Part shown: positions 28,830 to 38,436 of the stretch, piece after piece
Numbering within the stretch: position 1 is the stretch's first letter
How the letters are laid out: each line of letters starts with the position of its first letter
Source of the DNA: a virus
Direction: 5' to 3' (one strand)
DNA length: 41,494 bases
Virus record (IMG/VR): IMGVR_UViG_3300035701_000091
Location: 1-41,494 of that record
Program-made: the position numbers and the translations under genes
The notes under the pieces: generated by a model
What the model was told of the DNA's origin: nothing
Databases searched by the model: none
Seen by the model: only the letters and a program-made list of their open reading frames with translations

Positions 28830-31529
28830 ATGCCATACGCAAGATTATCTTCTGATTGGAAAAAAAACATAAAGCCAACTTCTTATTATACAGAACCCAA
28901 AGAAGAAGTTGCACCAACTCCTCAACCTGCTCAACCAGCCAAAACTGGTTTAATTTCTCGTATGGTTTCGGGTGCTAAAAATTTATATGGAAAAGCAAAA
29001 CAAATAGAAACAAAATATGAACCAATTAAAAGAGCTATGCTTGCTCCAATGATTCCAATCCCCTTACAAAAACCAATAGAATCGGCAGGAAAAGCAATTA
29101 TAGGAGAAGGGACAAAACTTATGAGGGGGATTGCCGAAACCGCCACTGCTCCAGCCGCTTCAAGAATAAATATTGAAACTAATAAACAAATCCAGCAATC
29201 CCAAGATGAAATCAATAAAACTATTTTAGACCGAATCAAAAAAGAAAAAGATCCTCAAAAGAAATTAAAGTTAATTAATATTGCCAAAAAATATCAACCA
29301 AGTGAACTGATTGATGTTGGAAAAGAAATTACTACGGCAACCGAACAACTTAAAAAACCAGCCGAAACTCTTTTCCCTTTTATCAAAGAAGCATATCCAG
29401 AACGAATAAAACAACGAGAAGAAACAAGAAAAAAGACAATATCTCTTTTAAAACAAGGAAAAATCAAGGAAGCAATTAAAACCGAATTGCCAGAACAAGT
29501 AAAACTTGCTGGAACTGGTCTTGAAATTGCTTCTTTCGTCGCTCCCGAAGCAAAAGGTTTAAAAGCGATGACTCCATTAGCTCGTGCGGGTATGAGATCG
29601 GTGACTGGTGGACTTGGTTTTGGTGGTTATATGGGAGGGGAAGCCCTCCGAGAAGAAAAACCCGCTGGAGAAGTTGCTAAAGAGACTGGCAAGGGAATTT
29701 TAACGGGAATGATAGTTAATCCACTTTTAGGTGGTGCTGGTGATATTTTAAGAGCTAAACCGAAAATAAAACCAGAATTACCTGCGGTTGTAAAAACTGG
29801 TGAAAAAATAATTACACCTAAAATAGAAACGACTCCCGAAATTGATAAATATTTGGAATCAAAAGGCACTAAATTTCGAGAAAGAATTTATTTAAGAGAT
29901 GAACTTGAGCGTTATGCTGGAAGTGAAGTGATGCCCCCTATTTATGATGAACATCTTGGGACTCTTAAAGATTGGCAATCAATGGAAAAAGGGAAATATC
30001 ATCCCAGCATTGAAAAATCTTATGAATTGACTAATGATATGAAGGCACTTACTAAACGTTATGGTATAAATATTAAAAATAAAACTCCTAAGGAAATTTC
30101 TGATAATATTAATAAGTTCATTGAAAAAAACAAAAAAGGAATAGTACCATTTGAAAGCCCTGATAAAGTATTGGGTGATGTAGAAAATATTCCCATTAAT
30201 AAACTTAATCCAATTGAGGGCGATCGTGAAATAGCCGCCAAGGATTTTGGAACCAGTGAGTCAACTAAAACAAATCTTCCAGTACTTGCCAGAAAAGAGA
30301 CCGATGGCTCAATTACTATTTTAGATGGTAATGGTAGAATCTTAAAAGCTCAATCAGAAGGAAAAACAAGTATTCCGGTTACTTTTAACGAAAGTGAATA
30401 TAGAAAATTAACCGAAGAAACTAAATTTAGATTAAAAGATGACTTTCAAAAGAATACTGGTATCACAATTTCCGATCAACAAGAAAAAAGAATAACCGAG
30501 TTTAATAAAAAAATATTTGGGGACGAAGATGTAAAAATCACCGCCCAAATTTTGACTCCAAAGGGACAGGAAGCACTTGGTTCATATAAAAATGGCATTA
30601 TTAGGGTCGTAGATGGGCGAGGTAACGTTGATGATACTTTCTATCACGAATCGGTTCATAAAGCTTTGGATTTATTTACAACCCGTGATGAACACGCCGG
30701 ATTGCTTCAAGCCGGAATGGATAAATATGGAATAAGTGATTTAGGCAAAGTAGAAGAAAGATTATCAGAGGATTTTATCAACTACGCCAAAAATCGGGAA
30801 GGGATTACCGGACAATTAAAAATTGGCTTTGATAAGGTTATCAATCGTGTTAAATCTTATTTCGGCAACGAAGATACGATTAAAAGTTTCTATACAGAAT
30901 TGGCTTCGGGCGAGAAAAATATTCTTAAAGGTGGAGAAGTAAAAACTACCGCTAAAGTCGCAATACCAAAACCCGAAATTACCAAAGTTCCCGGTGAACA
31001 ACTTCCCGTGGGTGCGGGAAAAGAAAAAGTTAGCCGCTTAGAAACAAGAATAAAGGGCATCCTTGGAAAGGTAAGTGAAGAAGATAAAACAAAACTTTCA
31101 ACCTATAATCAAATGAATAAAGAAAGCCAAATTAAAAATGCTTCTAAATATGTTTCTGAAAATCCTGATGAAGCCCTAAAAGTGTTGGAAGGTAAACAAG
31201 AACCGCCTGAAGGAATTTTACATAATTCAATCGCTTTGGCAATGCAGGAAAAAGCGGTTGCGGATGCTGATGCTGATTTAGCTTTGAAATTAGCCAGTTT
31301 GCGTTCCACTCGGGCTGGTCAGGAAATCAGCATTTTGACTGAAGTTGATAAAAACAATCCGGTAAGGCATATTGATGATTTGATTCAAAGAAGAATCGAG
31401 GCAAAGGGTGGTGAAGAAAAAATTAAAACCGCCAGAGTAAAAACAACCGAAGAAGTAAAAAATATAATTAAAAAATCTGCTCCGACGAGGCAGAACTGGA
31501 CAGAATTTATTTCGTCGCTGAGGTGTTGA
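28830..31529 (+). CDS. Polyvalent ejection protein with ParB-like and zincin (HExxH) domains
   Basis: An 899-residue protein. Residues 1-300 are helical with Gly/Ala-rich, possibly membrane-active segments (LARAGMRSVTGGLGFGGYMG). Residues ~445-530 match a ParB/sulfiredoxin-like domain (IPINKLNP, then LPVLARKETDGSITILDGNG with the DGNGR signature). Residues ~560-680 form a zincin-like metallopeptidase domain with HESVH at 606-610 (HExxH) and EERLSEDFINYAK downstream as possible third ligand region. The C-terminus is helical (IDDLIQRRIEAKGGEEKIKT). Such multi-domain proteins are injected with DNA to act early in the host. The next gene starts two bases after its stop. Confidence 0.75.
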   Translation: MPYARLSSDWKKNIKPTSYYTEPKEEVAPTPQPAQPAKTGLISRMVSGAKNLYGKAKQIETKYEPIKRAMLAPMIPIPLQKPIESAGKAIIGEGTKLMRGIAETATAPAASRINIETNKQIQQSQDEINKTILDRIKKEKDPQKKLKLINIAKKYQPSELIDVGKEITTATEQLKKPAETLFPFIKEAYPERIKQREETRKKTISLLKQGKIKEAIKTELPEQVKLAGTGLEIASFVAPEAKGLKAMTPLARAGMRSVTGGLGFGGYMGGEALREEKPAGEVAKETGKGILTGMIVNPLLGGAGDILRAKPKIKPELPAVVKTGEKIITPKIETTPEIDKYLESKGTKFRERIYLRDELERYAGSEVMPPIYDEHLGTLKDWQSMEKGKYHPSIEKSYELTNDMKALTKRYGINIKNKTPKEISDNINKFIEKNKKGIVPFESPDKVLGDVENIPINKLNPIEGDREIAAKDFGTSESTKTNLPVLARKETDGSITILDGNGRILKAQSEGKTSIPVTFNESEYRKLTEETKFRLKDDFQKNTGITISDQQEKRITEFNKKIFGDEDVKITAQILTPKGQEALGSYKNGIIRVVDGRGNVDDTFYHESVHKALDLFTTRDEHAGLLQAGMDKYGISDLGKVEERLSEDFINYAKNREGITGQLKIGFDKVINRVKSYFGNEDTIKSFYTELASGEKNILKGGEVKTTAKVAIPKPEITKVPGEQLPVGAGKEKVSRLETRIKGILGKVSEEDKTKLSTYNQMNKESQIKNASKYVSENPDEALKVLEGKQEPPEGILHNSIALAMQEKAVADADADLALKLASLRSTRAGQEISILTEVDKNNPVRHIDDLIQRRIEAKGGEEKIKTARVKTTEEVKNIIKKSAPTRQNWTEFISSLRC

Positions 31530-31530
31530 A

Positions 31531-33525
31531 ATGGCATTTTGTCTTTTGCCAAAACAAACTGATGACTTTTTAGCCAAATTAAAAGATGGCTCTATTGATC
31601 CTGAAAAATTATCTAATATGTCATCTTCAGAAAGGCATAATTTTCTGGGTGAAATAGTCGGGAAAGATAATGCTTTAGAAGTTAATAAATTATTTGAAAG
31701 TAAATTACTTCTAAAAGACCAGCAAAGAGGGCTGGTTACTTGGGCCAAAAAAGTATCAGGTATCACTAAAGAGGCCAGACGAGATATTATTTCAAGAATT
31801 GAAAGAATGGAAACCGCCTTAAGCCCCAAAGATGAACAAGGATTTTTGAAAGATTTGGTTGATACTAGATTAGGAGTGAATGTCACTTCTGATGAAGCTA
31901 AACATATCATGGAATTAAGCAAAAATATAGAATCGGCTAGTCATATTCAAGATAAAAATAAAATGAGTCCATTTGGCAGAGCCACTCACGAATTGATGGA
32001 TTATATCCAAGAAAAAACTCCCAATAAAAAGGGTATAGTTGAAATTGCGGCTAACATTCCATCAATCCAAAGAGCTGTTCAAACTGGATTTGACGTTTCT
32101 GCTATTGGCAGGCAAGGCGCCGCCTATTTTGGTCGCAAAGAATGGTTTGGGGCAACTAAAAGAATGGCCGGCTATATGAAAAGTTCAAAAAATATGGACG
32201 AATTGGCAATAAAAATGTATTCAGATAAAAATTGGGATATTATTTCAAAATTTAGAAAACAACTTGGACTTACCAATTTAGGCGAAAAAATGACTCAGAG
32301 AGAAGAGCAATTTGCCTCTAAATTGATTAAAAAGATACCTGGGCTAAATATTTCTGAACGTGCCTATACTGGATTTTTAAGTGATTTGAGATATCATCGC
32401 TTTACCAACACGATCAATGCTTTAGAAAAGCGTGGTATTGAGATGAATGATGAAGCATTAAAATCATTGGCAGAAGAAATCGCCGTTGGTACTGGCAGAG
32501 GACATCTTGGTGCTTTAGAACCGGCCGCTAACTCTCTTGCCACGGTCTTATTTTCTCCCAGATGGTTTGCTTCTAAAATTCAAATAGTGTCTGATCCTTT
32601 TAGAAAAAATATCCCAAAACCGGCAAGAATAGAAGCCGCCAAGAATTTGGCGACAATGGCAGGACTTGCAACCGGTTTGATTTTAGGAATAAGAGCATCG
32701 GGTGCAAGTGTAGAAATTGATCCACGCAGTTCTGATTTTGGGAAATTAAAAGTAGGCAATACCAGAATAGATTTAACTTTTGGGCAAGGACAATATATTA
32801 GAGCAATAGTCCAAGCCGCCACTGGAACATATAAAAGCACAACTACTGGTGAAATAAAAAAACTAAATACCGGAGAATTTGGCGGCAGAACCAGTAAAGA
32901 CATTATTGAGGATTTTTTGGCCGGAAAAGCCGCTCCTAATATATCTTTAATAATGGATTTTGCAAAACACGAAGATAGAAATAAAAATAAACTTGGTATT
33001 GATTGGACAAATTTGGGAGCAGAAAAAAATAAAAATTCTTTGGCGCGGGTTCTTAATATGTATATGCCTCTTGTCGGCAATGATTCTTTAGATGCTTTCT
33101 ATGATGCTTCAGGGAATACGACTGAAGGAATTAGACAGGCATTATTATCTTTTGGTCTTTCAGAGGTGGGTATCGGAGTTCAAACTTATTCGGGTTATCA
33201 AAAAGATTTAGAGAAAGCCGGTTTGGAAGATACAAGAAATATCTTCGAAAGAATGATCGGCAAACCAGTTGAACCTAAAATAAAGAACGAATACGATTTT
33301 GGAAAAATGCTTTATAATATGACTGATAAAAATGCTACCGATCAAGCGAAAAAGACCGATCTTGAAATAATAAAAAAGATAAATAAAAACCCGGCTGATA
33401 TAAAAAGTATTTTGAATAAATACTTTTCAGAAGAAGAAAAGGGATTGAAAGATAAATACTCAAACTCACATCGAAAAATGAAACGAGAAAGATTTGACAG
33501 ATTAGATCAATTATTAAAAAAATAA
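31531..33525 (+). CDS. Large polyvalent-type ejection protein, C-terminal partner
   Basis: A 664-residue protein. Residues ~170-190 (RAVQTGFDVSAIGRQGAAYF) and ~335-350 (TVLFSPRWFASKIQ), then ~395-425 (VEIDPRSSDFGKLKVGNTRI, then GQGQYIRAIVQAATG) match the large polyvalent-protein-associated C-terminal region found in many phage ejection proteins. One membrane segment lies at about 371-389 (NLATMAGLATGLILGIRASG). In related phages this region is often the end of the same long chain as the ParB/zincin part. Here a stop and a new ATG two bases later split them, and the frame shifts by one. SD GAGGTG. Confidence 0.7.
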   Translation: MAFCLLPKQTDDFLAKLKDGSIDPEKLSNMSSSERHNFLGEIVGKDNALEVNKLFESKLLLKDQQRGLVTWAKKVSGITKEARRDIISRIERMETALSPKDEQGFLKDLVDTRLGVNVTSDEAKHIMELSKNIESASHIQDKNKMSPFGRATHELMDYIQEKTPNKKGIVEIAANIPSIQRAVQTGFDVSAIGRQGAAYFGRKEWFGATKRMAGYMKSSKNMDELAIKMYSDKNWDIISKFRKQLGLTNLGEKMTQREEQFASKLIKKIPGLNISERAYTGFLSDLRYHRFTNTINALEKRGIEMNDEALKSLAEEIAVGTGRGHLGALEPAANSLATVLFSPRWFASKIQIVSDPFRKNIPKPARIEAAKNLATMAGLATGLILGIRASGASVEIDPRSSDFGKLKVGNTRIDLTFGQGQYIRAIVQAATGTYKSTTTGEIKKLNTGEFGGRTSKDIIEDFLAGKAAPNISLIMDFAKHEDRNKNKLGIDWTNLGAEKNKNSLARVLNMYMPLVGNDSLDAFYDASGNTTEGIRQALLSFGLSEVGIGVQTYSGYQKDLEKAGLEDTRNIFERMIGKPVEPKIKNEYDFGKMLYNMTDKNATDQAKKTDLEIIKKINKNPADIKSILNKYFSEEEKGLKDKYSNSHRKMKRERFDRLDQLLKK

Positions 33526-33537
33526 AGAAAGGAAATT

Positions 33538-33867
33538 ATGGACACAAACATGAGCGTCCCAAAAGTAGAAGTAGAAAATCCCTCAACCCTTGATATTTGC
33601 GAACATCTTTTGCCGGCCATTAAGGACTGGGAAATCGGCAAAAAATACTTTGTTAAATTAGAAGTTGAAGTTGCCTCTTTAAATCAAGGTGGTATGTATA
33701 ATCCCAATGATTCAAAAGAAGTTCGGGCGAGTTTTAGAGTTTTAGGCGCGCAATCTTTGGAAGCAGAAGAATCACCAAAAGTAGAAGAAAACAATGGCAA
33801 AAATAATAGTAAAGAAGCTTTTGTAAGAGCCGTCGTAAAAGCGGCTAATGATTATACGGAGAATTAA
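33538..33867 (+). CDS. Hypothetical protein
   Basis: A 109-residue protein. A strand-rich core (WEIGKKYFVKLEVEVASLNQ, then RASFRVLGAQS) ends in an acidic Asn-rich segment and a short helix (FVRAVVKAANDYTEN). SD AAAGGAA. It stops one base before the next start. Lies between the ejection and fibre genes; function unknown. Confidence 0.6.
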   Translation: MDTNMSVPKVEVENPSTLDICEHLLPAIKDWEIGKKYFVKLEVEVASLNQGGMYNPNDSKEVRASFRVLGAQSLEAEESPKVEENNGKNNSKEAFVRAVVKAANDYTEN

Positions 33868-34155
33868 ATGGGTTTAAGATTTAGTACTGGAGCTAATGGG
33901 GATGTAGATACATCTGCCGAACAATTAGTCACTTCAAGCATCGCTCCGAGCGTTGGAATTCTCATTAAAGCATCTAATACCAATACAGGAATAATTTATG
34001 TGGGAGGCCCTACTGTTACCGCGGGATCAAATGACGCCACCGACGGTTTTGAGTTAAACGCCGGGGAATCCCTAATGGTTGAAGGCCGTGATGCTAACGA
34101 AGTGTATGTTAGGGCTTCCGTAATAAATCAGCGCGTTTGTTACCTAGTCATATAG
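33868..34155 (+). CDS. Small beta-barrel virion protein
   Basis: A 95-residue protein starting directly after the previous stop. GVGILIKASNTNTGIIYVGG-like text (ILIKASNTNTGIIYVGGPTV), then FELNAGESLMVEGRDANEVY and YLVI at the end, fits a small jelly-roll or SH3-like fold often seen in phage structural proteins. Possibly a fibre cap or baseplate-like part. No direct evidence of function. Confidence 0.65.
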   Translation: MGLRFSTGANGDVDTSAEQLVTSSIAPSVGILIKASNTNTGIIYVGGPTVTAGSNDATDGFELNAGESLMVEGRDANEVYVRASVINQRVCYLVI

Positions 34156-34197
34156 AGAAGATTGGATAAATTATTTTAATAAAAGGAAATTTTAAAA

Positions 34198-35769
34198 ATG
34201 CCACGACATCAAATTGGAAAAACAGATTTATCAGATTACGCCACAACAGACTATGTTGATGAGGGCACTTGGTTAATGCCCCCTATAATAGACTGGTATG
34301 ATCCTACGGGAGGATTGCCAGTAGATCCTGAAGTGGGCGATAGATATGGGGCAGACGCAACTGCAAATGGTTGGGAAGTAGATCATATTTACGAGTGGAC
34401 TGGTGCAGAATGGGAAGAATCAGACCCCGTAGAAGGATGGATGTTGTGGTGTTTAGTGGAGATGCTATTTTATATTTTCTTGGGTTCAGGCGGTTGGGAG
34501 GAAGTAGGTTCAGATTCTTATCTTAAACTCGACCAAACCACACCTCAAACCACAGTCGGGACTTTTATTTTTCCGCGTGTGGAGATTCTTGCTGGTCTGG
34601 GATTGCCAGCAGACTTTTCTGACCAAACCCGTTTAATGGTAATGAATAATGATTTTGGCGCAAGTTCTTATATCGCCATCAATTCTTACGATACGGGAAT
34701 AGCGGGCATCAAGTTTGGCGATGGCGACCACGAAAGAACGGGTTGGATTGATTACCAAAATAGTGCTATCGGGACAGATTGGTTTTCCTTTGGAATAAAT
34801 GATACCGAAGTTGCTATTTGGACAAAATCCCATATCTCATGTTTGGTTCCGTTTGGAATCAGGGAAACTGGTTCGAACCCGCAATACTATACTTGGATTC
34901 AAGGTGGAGACCAAACCGCAGATATGACTTGGACATTTCCAACTGGCTTACCTTCCGGAACAGGATTCCCAACGGGACCTAAAAGACCCTTGACTGGAGC
35001 AGTAGCTGGTACACCAGGGGCAGTGGTTATGAATTGGTGCGACCAATCCGTGGAGACGACTTCCGATGTAACTTTTAATACTTTAATAGCTAATGGACTT
35101 ATTACTGCTAATGCGGGTTTTACTTCTTCAACGATGACATCTGGGTCGGTTTTATTTGCGGGGACAGCCGGACTCATTTCACAAGATAATTCAAACTTTT
35201 TCTGGAATAACATAGATAAAAGACTCGGTCTTGGTTTGTCAACGAATATAAATGCAAAACTTACTTTTGCGGCAGCAACGAATGCCGCCGGAGGAATTCT
35301 TTTTGGCACTGATACCACCTTGTATCGAGCTGCCGCCGATATGTTAAAAACTGATGATGCTTTTACTTGTGGTGGATTACAGGTCGGACAATCTATTATC
35401 GCTTCTGGATTGGTTGTAAATGAAGATGGGTTGGGAACGGCGGTTGATGATTTTAGGGTAGAAAGTGATAACGCCTCCAGCGCTTTTGAAGTTGACGCTT
35501 CGGCAGATCAGATAAATATAAATGTTAATACGCAAATAGTTGATAAGAATATAATTTTGGGAGTAACTACTGGCACGAAAATAGGCACAGCAATTACACA
35601 AAAAATGGGATTCTATAATGCTACTCCGATTGTCCAACCAGCAACATATACTGCCAGCAATGTTAGTGCCGATAGAAATTATGACGCCAATGCTACCATG
35701 ATTGACGAAATAGCTGATGTTTTAGGAACTTTAATAACAGACCTAAAGGCATTAGGTCTGGTAGGATAG
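34198..35769 (+). CDS. Tail fibre / receptor-binding protein
   Basis: A 523-residue protein. Residues ~1-25 (LSDYATTDYVDEGTW) form a fibre N-terminus. Residues ~30-100 resemble a DUF2793-like head (PVDPEVGDRYGADATANGWE, IYEWTGAEWEES). YLKLDQTTPQTTVGTFIFPR at ~110-130 is a recurring fibre shaft motif. The remainder is a long beta-rich shaft with TSDVTFNTLIANGLI, then a short C-terminal helix (IDEIADVLGTLITDLKALGL), a likely trimerisation coil. SD AAAGGAAA. It would bind the host surface. Confidence 0.75.
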   Translation: MPRHQIGKTDLSDYATTDYVDEGTWLMPPIIDWYDPTGGLPVDPEVGDRYGADATANGWEVDHIYEWTGAEWEESDPVEGWMLWCLVEMLFYIFLGSGGWEEVGSDSYLKLDQTTPQTTVGTFIFPRVEILAGLGLPADFSDQTRLMVMNNDFGASSYIAINSYDTGIAGIKFGDGDHERTGWIDYQNSAIGTDWFSFGINDTEVAIWTKSHISCLVPFGIRETGSNPQYYTWIQGGDQTADMTWTFPTGLPSGTGFPTGPKRPLTGAVAGTPGAVVMNWCDQSVETTSDVTFNTLIANGLITANAGFTSSTMTSGSVLFAGTAGLISQDNSNFFWNNIDKRLGLGLSTNINAKLTFAAATNAAGGILFGTDTTLYRAAADMLKTDDAFTCGGLQVGQSIIASGLVVNEDGLGTAVDDFRVESDNASSAFEVDASADQININVNTQIVDKNIILGVTTGTKIGTAITQKMGFYNATPIVQPATYTASNVSADRNYDANATMIDEIADVLGTLITDLKALGLVG

Positions 35770-35776
35770 GAGTAAA

Positions 35777-36010
35777 ATGGCTTGGACAAAAATTGACGAT
35801 GACAACTACAAACGGATTATCACCACCGAAGAACGGGTGAATTTGAAACAATTAAAACAGGATATTCAGCAACTTCGAGCGGATATCTTGACATCGCAAA
35901 AACTATCCGATAAAGACAAACTGGCGGAATATGACCGAATGGTTGTTTTGCCCGCTCAACAAACCCTACAAGGATTATTACAGCAAGTTAAAGAAATAAC
36001 AGGAGTTTAA
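35777..36010 (+). CDS. Small coiled-coil protein (fibre chaperone-like)
   Basis: Seventy-seven residues, mostly helical and polar (NLKQLKQDIQQLRADILTSQ, then LQGLLQQVKEITGV). It lies eight bases after the fibre gene with SD AGGAG, a place where small fibre-assembly proteins often sit; that role is not shown by any motif. Its stop overlaps the region where a homing-endonuclease remnant begins. Confidence 0.6.
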   Translation: MAWTKIDDDNYKRIITTEERVNLKQLKQDIQQLRADILTSQKLSDKDKLAEYDRMVVLPAQQTLQGLLQQVKEITGV

Positions 36011-36011
36011 G

Positions 36012-36146
36012 GTGACATTTATTAAAGGAAATACTTCTTGGATGAAAGGAAAAAAACATTCCAAAGAAGCCAAAGAAAAAAACAGACAGAAACATATTGG
36101 TAAAACACATACAGAAGATTTTAAGAAAAAAATGTCTATTGGATAG
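36012..36146 (+). pseudogene. NUMOD3-only remnant of a homing endonuclease
   Basis: A GTG with AGGAG upstream opens 44 codons: VTFIKGNTSWMKGKKHSKEA, then a second repeat KHIGKTHTEDFKKKMSIG. These are two NUMOD3 DNA-binding repeats like those in the genes at 14366 and 40648, but no nuclease domain follows. It is therefore a decayed or truncated homing endonuclease between two fibre-region genes. Confidence 0.7.
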
Positions 36147-36186
36147 AGTATTATAAAAATAAATTAGATGAAAGGATTTTTTAATA

Positions 36187-37971
36187 ATGGCAATCACCGT
36201 TACAACCCCCTTGGCAATTCCAACTACGGTAGTAGCAACACCTGGCGCGGGTGGTTCTTTGACCGCTTCCATTACCTATTATTATGTGGTGGTGGCAATC
36301 GGCGGCGGGTCTGACTATCCAGCAAAAGAATTTCAGGTTACTTCTAATCCTTGTGCCGAAGGGACTTGGGTAACTACTGATGTTAATAAACAAGTAGTTA
36401 TCACTTGGGATGCGGTGACAGGAGCGAATAAATATGTGGTTTGGTTTTCAAAGACAACGGCGGGTTACAAAACTAATACTAATGCTTGGACTTATCGTGC
36501 CAGCACTAATTCAGCCACGATTACTGCTCACGGCGATGCCAATCAGGGAGACTCTTGGTCTGATTTCGGTTATGGCAGGGTTTCAATAGATTCTGGCACG
36601 GAAACACCAGCCACGGTCTTTGCGGCGGTGGCAACCGCGGGTTATACCTATGGCACCGAGGCGGGTTGCCTTTATTGGCCATCTATTTCCACTGGCAATA
36701 CTCTTCAAAGAAATCAAGGTGATTATTTCTTGAGGGGAACTTTTAAAGTTGTGGCGGGGGCAACTTTTAATATCGGCGCCGGTATTTACTTTTATGTAGA
36801 AAGTCCCTCAACCCTAACAATCCAAAATCTTGGCATAATTAACTCGGGTTCGGCTTCGGGAGAGACAGGTTATAATGGCGGTACGCTTGAATGCCGCAAG
36901 TCGGGCGGCGGGTCTAACGAATATGGTTTTGATAACGGAGCCGATGGTGTTGCGGGAATAATAAATTGTTATGGCTCGGAAATAACCGCGGATGCGGCTG
37001 GTGGTCAAAGTTACCGCGCTTGGCCTACTTCAATAGACTTGGTCTTGAATAGTTTATGGAAACAGTTCACTTCGTCTTCAGCATTTAGGTTTGCTGGAAA
37101 AAGTTATTTCAAGAATTCGGTCATCGTAGGTAGTCTTTCCTTCGGTTTTACCAGCACAGGCACGGGTTTTGCTTGCGATAACTTGACCATTAGCGCTTAC
37201 GGCAAAACAGAGGCGATTAGACTGTTTAACGATAACAAAAATGTGATTTTACGCAATCTAACGATTATTGGCAATCCTACAAAACTTTTCTATCTTCAAA
37301 GTTATAATGACGCGGGTTGGATTTATTTGGTTAATTTTGGCAATACTCTTGCTTCAACTTCATTCGCCACCGCCGGAACAGCCAAAAAATATGTCTATGA
37401 CGACAAGGAATTATATTTCAAAGTAGTAGATAGCGGCGCTAATGCTATTTCTGGGGTAACAATGTCGTGGACGGATAATGCTGTTCACTCTTTAACTTCT
37501 AACGCAACAGGGAATTTCTGGGAAGATTCAGGAACGGCTGAAAGCGCCACCGCTTCCACACTAACTGATACTGATAAAAGCTGGACAACCGACCAATGGC
37601 TCGGATATATAATCAGAATTACGGGTGGAACTGGGATAGACCAAGAACGAAGTGTTTTGTCTAACACGGGCACGATTCTAACCCTAAACGCCAACTGGAT
37701 AACTAATCCTTCCAGCGATTCCACTTATGTAATAATCCCCAAAGCCAGAAATCAAGTTTGGGATAATGGGGTGGTGGCGCAAGGAATGACGGTTTATCCA
37801 CCATATAATATTACTTTTTCTAAGGTGGGATATAAGTCGGTTGTTTATCCGATAATAAAGGATTTTCAAAAAGTGGGTAGCTATGATCAACTAAACCAAC
37901 CGAATATAATGTTAGTAACCGGCGATACGGTTATAAATAATTCGACAATTTACGATAGCACATTTTATTAG
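36187..37971 (+). CDS. Tail spike/fibre with fibronectin-like and beta-helix regions
   Basis: A 594-residue protein. Residues ~1-100 form a fibronectin-III-like domain (LTASITYYYVVVAIGGGSDY, then ITWDAVTGANKYVVWFSKTT). Residues ~115-390 are beta-helix-like, rich in Ile/Asn/Gly coils (STLTIQNLGIINSGSAS, FACDNLTISAYGK, NVILRNLTIIGNP). Residues ~395-594 form C-terminal beta domains including a TADKxxWTTDQWLGYIIRIT motif (DTDKSWTTDQWLGYIIRITG), often seen in phage surface proteins. It probably binds or degrades host glycans; no catalytic residues are recognised. SD AAAGGA, 16 bases from the ATG. Confidence 0.7.
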   Translation: MAITVTTPLAIPTTVVATPGAGGSLTASITYYYVVVAIGGGSDYPAKEFQVTSNPCAEGTWVTTDVNKQVVITWDAVTGANKYVVWFSKTTAGYKTNTNAWTYRASTNSATITAHGDANQGDSWSDFGYGRVSIDSGTETPATVFAAVATAGYTYGTEAGCLYWPSISTGNTLQRNQGDYFLRGTFKVVAGATFNIGAGIYFYVESPSTLTIQNLGIINSGSASGETGYNGGTLECRKSGGGSNEYGFDNGADGVAGIINCYGSEITADAAGGQSYRAWPTSIDLVLNSLWKQFTSSSAFRFAGKSYFKNSVIVGSLSFGFTSTGTGFACDNLTISAYGKTEAIRLFNDNKNVILRNLTIIGNPTKLFYLQSYNDAGWIYLVNFGNTLASTSFATAGTAKKYVYDDKELYFKVVDSGANAISGVTMSWTDNAVHSLTSNATGNFWEDSGTAESATASTLTDTDKSWTTDQWLGYIIRITGGTGIDQERSVLSNTGTILTLNANWITNPSSDSTYVIIPKARNQVWDNGVVAQGMTVYPPYNITFSKVGYKSVVYPIIKDFQKVGSYDQLNQPNIMLVTGDTVINNSTIYDSTFY

Positions 37972-37979
37972 GAGTTAAT

Positions 37980-38435
37980 ATGACAGGAACATTCGGAACG
38001 ATAGGCACAAATTTATCAATAGCCGCTAATCAATCACTGCGTCGGAATTCTGGCGATAGCGCTTTTGAAACATACACTCCCGTAACCACTTCGACTACTG
38101 ATACTTTTACTAATAAACGAATCACGCCAAGAATCGGAACAACTACCAGTTCGGCCACACCTACGCCTGCCGGAGATGATGTTGATATGTATACGGTTAC
38201 GGCTCTTGCAGAAGCGGCGACTTTTGGGGCCCCGACAGGTACGCCCGTAAATGGCCAGAAACTTATAATCCGTATTTTAGATGACGGCACAGCTCGGACT
38301 TTGGCTTGGAATGCAATTTACAAAGCGATTGTGGCTTTGCCAACAACGACAATTATTTCAAAATATCTATATGTTGGTTTTATATACTGCAGCGCTGACT
38401 CTAAATGGCATTGTGTAGCCACATCACAGGAGTAA
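37980..38435 (+). CDS. Small tail-fibre tip-like protein
   Basis: A 151-residue protein. FETYTPVTTSTTDTFTNKRI at about 30-50 is a fibre motif (TNKRITPR). It is followed by a compact beta domain (AEAATFGAPTGTPVNGQKLI, then YLYVGFIYCSADSKWHCVAT), a pattern repeated in many phage fibre C-termini. SD AGGAG. It probably acts with the two large spike proteins around it. Confidence 0.7.
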   Translation: MTGTFGTIGTNLSIAANQSLRRNSGDSAFETYTPVTTSTTDTFTNKRITPRIGTTTSSATPTPAGDDVDMYTVTALAEAATFGAPTGTPVNGQKLIIRILDDGTARTLAWNAIYKAIVALPTTTIISKYLYVGFIYCSADSKWHCVATSQE

Positions 38436-38436
38436 A

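Noticed and set aside
27778-33080. Reverse-strand open frames of 60-210 codons
   Set aside because: They mirror strongly coding + strand genes, lack SD sites and family resemblance, and would be the only minus-strand genes in the phage.
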